A DNA stretch of 5,408 nucleotides from an uncultured Oscillospiraceae bacterium. GTDB taxonomy: Bacteria; Bacillota_A; Clostridia; Oscillospirales; Oscillospiraceae. Within the stretch, counting starts at the first letter, position 1. The number at the start of each line of letters is the position of its first letter. Position numbers and translations under genes: made by a program. This document shows positions 4,707 through 5,408 of this stretch, one piece after another. Under the pieces are notes generated by a model. The model saw nothing but the letters and a program-made list of their open reading frames with translations. It ran no database searches and was not told the DNA's origin. The stretch lies in NCBI GenBank assembly GCA_944386965.1, contig CALXDE010000034.1, forward strand, positions 1-5,408, in the 5' to 3' direction.

Positions 4707-4721
4707 CGGCATTTTTTGCCG
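4707..4721 (+). other. Small hairpin in the GNAT leader
   Basis: CGGCA (4707-4711) pairs with TGCCG (4717-4721) around a T5 loop, with possible outer GC pairing to 4700-4704 and 4722-4727. It is in the untranslated leader just before the ribosome binding site (GGAGAGGGG, 4727-4734). No riboswitch class is recognisable; it may only affect translation efficiency or mRNA stability. Confidence 0.3.
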
Positions 4722-4743
4722 CCGCGGAGAGGGGAAAAGACAC

Positions 4744-5298
4744 ATGGAGATCCGAAGGGCGTCGGCCGCTGACGCGGAGGCGGTGCTGGCCTGCTCCCGG
4801 CAGGTGGGCGGGGAGACGGACTACCTGACCTTCGGCGCGGAGGGCGCGGCGGCAACCGTGGAGGCCGAGGGGGCCTTCCTGGAGCGCATGGCCCGGGAGA
4901 GGGGACAGCTGTTTCTGGTGGCGGCGGAGGGCGGCCAGGTGATTGGCACCGCCTCCCTCTCCAGCGGCTCCCGGCCCCGCCTGGCCCACAGGGGGGAGAT
5001 CGGCGTTGCGGTCCGGAAGGCCGCGTGGGGCCGGGGGGTCGGCTCGGCGCTGCTGGCGGAGGTGATCCGCTTCGCCAGGGAGGAGGCCGGGCTTCGCGTC
5101 CTCTCTCTGGAGGTCCGGAGCGACAATGCCAGGGCCATCGCCCTGTACCGGAGGTTCGGCTTTGAGAAAACCGGGACCTTCCGGGGGTTCCTGCGGGTGG
5201 ATGGAACGGACTACGACTTTGACCTGATGCAGCTGGCGCTGACGGCCTGTCAGCCGGAGGCGAAGCGGGGAGAGGAGGGAGAGGAGCATGGAGCATAA
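4744..5298 (+). CDS. GNAT-family N-acetyltransferase
   Basis: This 184-residue cytoplasmic enzyme is predicted to move an acetyl group from acetyl-CoA to an amine. The N-terminal MEIRRASAADAEAVLACSRQV is the usual first strand and helix. Motif A is IGVAVRKAAWGRGVGSALLAEVIRFARE (about 90-117), with the acetyl-CoA pyrophosphate loop R-x3-WGRGVG. Motif B follows: LSLEVRSDNARAIALYRRFGFEKTGTFRGF (about 120-149), with the typical N-x3-A-x2-LYxxxGF. YDFDLMQL closes the fold. It resembles RimI/YhhY-like enzymes in general layout, but the substrate cannot be named. The ATG at 4744 has GGAGAGGGG upstream. The tail (EAKRGEEGEEHGA) beyond the fold is coded by the ribosome binding site region of the next gene, which it overlaps by 11 bases. 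Control by the neighbouring metal repressor is possible from the shared intergenic palindrome. Confidence 0.92.
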   Translation: MEIRRASAADAEAVLACSRQVGGETDYLTFGAEGAAATVEAEGAFLERMARERGQLFLVAAEGGQVIGTASLSSGSRPRLAHRGEIGVAVRKAAWGRGVGSALLAEVIRFAREEAGLRVLSLEVRSDNARAIALYRRFGFEKTGTFRGFLRVDGTDYDFDLMQLALTACQPEAKRGEEGEEHGA

Positions 5299-5408
5299 GA
5301 AGCTGAGCTATGGCATAACCTTCGGCATGCTGGCCGGCGCGGGAGCCGGTGTGGTGCTGTGGGTGTTTACGGGGAATCTCTTTGCCATCTCCGCCGGCGC
5401 CGGACTGG
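5288..5408 (+). CDS. Glycine-rich small membrane protein, N-terminal part (3' end outside window)
   Basis: The visible 40 residues start MEHKKLSYGITFGMLAGAGA and continue with a hydrophobic helix (GVVLWVFTGNLFAISAGAGL). Small residues G/A recur at helix spacing, like the glycine-zipper small membrane proteins found in Firmicutes with the pattern KKLSxGhxhGhxxGhxhG. The ATG at 5288 overlaps the acetyltransferase end by 11 bases in another frame and follows a purine-rich GGAGGGAGAGGAG, so it is probably translated with the acetyltransferase. The function is unknown and the family call is tentative because the gene is cut by the window edge. Confidence 0.7.
   Translation, partial: MEHKKLSYGITFGMLAGAGAGVVLWVFTGNLFAISAGAGL

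Noticed and set aside
4615..5289. Minus-strand frames of 207-224 codons opposite the GNAT gene
   Set aside because: Compositionally biased shadow frames (Pro/Arg/Gly/Leu) of a clear acetyltransferase; one would also run through the divergent promoter region.

Overview
The window looks like chromosomal DNA from a GC-rich member of the Clostridia, most plausibly an Oscillospiraceae-type gut Firmicute of the Flavonifractor/Lawsonibacter sort. The reasons are a GC content of roughly 60-65% by eye, strong AGGAGG-type ribosome binding sites, a DUF4250 protein, a lone BioY under a BirA-type operator, a PadR-HAAS pair, a short clostridial-type DtxR repressor and a pair of short-chain chromate-transporter genes. 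The genus is inference; the features are read directly from the sequence. Nothing here looks like a phage, insertion sequence, CRISPR array or RNA gene, and no stretch of 300 bases lacks a gene.

Left part (1-2030). The 3' end of a DUF2752-type membrane protein gene on + converges on a three-gene minus-strand operon, and both end at one strong bidirectional hairpin (225-260). The operon runs right to left as padR (start 1959), a HAAS-domain membrane protein (start 1630) and an unrecognised single-pass membrane protein (start 888). Each junction overlaps or nearly overlaps, which points to translational coupling. It is driven by a near-consensus promoter (TTGACA-17-TATGCT) buried in a concentric 37-bp inverted repeat, a good candidate for the PadR operator.

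Middle part (2031-4231). bioY, the biotin-binding subunit of an ECF transporter, is a single-gene minus-strand unit. It has its own terminator, its own promoter (TTGACA-17-TATCCT) and a BirA-type operator across the -35. Next, a small DUF4250 gene (57 codons, minus) is divergent from a pair of chromate-transporter genes (plus). Their two promoters share overlapping -10 hexamers on opposite strands. The two transporter genes overlap by ATGA and encode proteins of exactly 187 residues each, as expected for a two-subunit short-chain CHR transporter.

Right part (4206-5408). The transporter pair converges on a 126-residue DtxR-family metal-dependent repressor (minus, TTG start), separated from it by a 26-bp perfect palindrome. 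The repressor is divergent from a GNAT acetyltransferase gene. The intergenic region carries a 20-bp palindrome on top of the acetyltransferase promoter -10, a plausible repressor operator. A short glycine-rich membrane protein gene overlaps the acetyltransferase 3' end and runs out of the window.

The genes are mostly ordinary housekeeping and accessory families. The parts most worth a second look are the compact regulatory sites (PadR dyad, shared -10 promoter pair, BirA operator, DtxR-region palindrome) and the unknown extracytoplasmic domains of the PadR operon.
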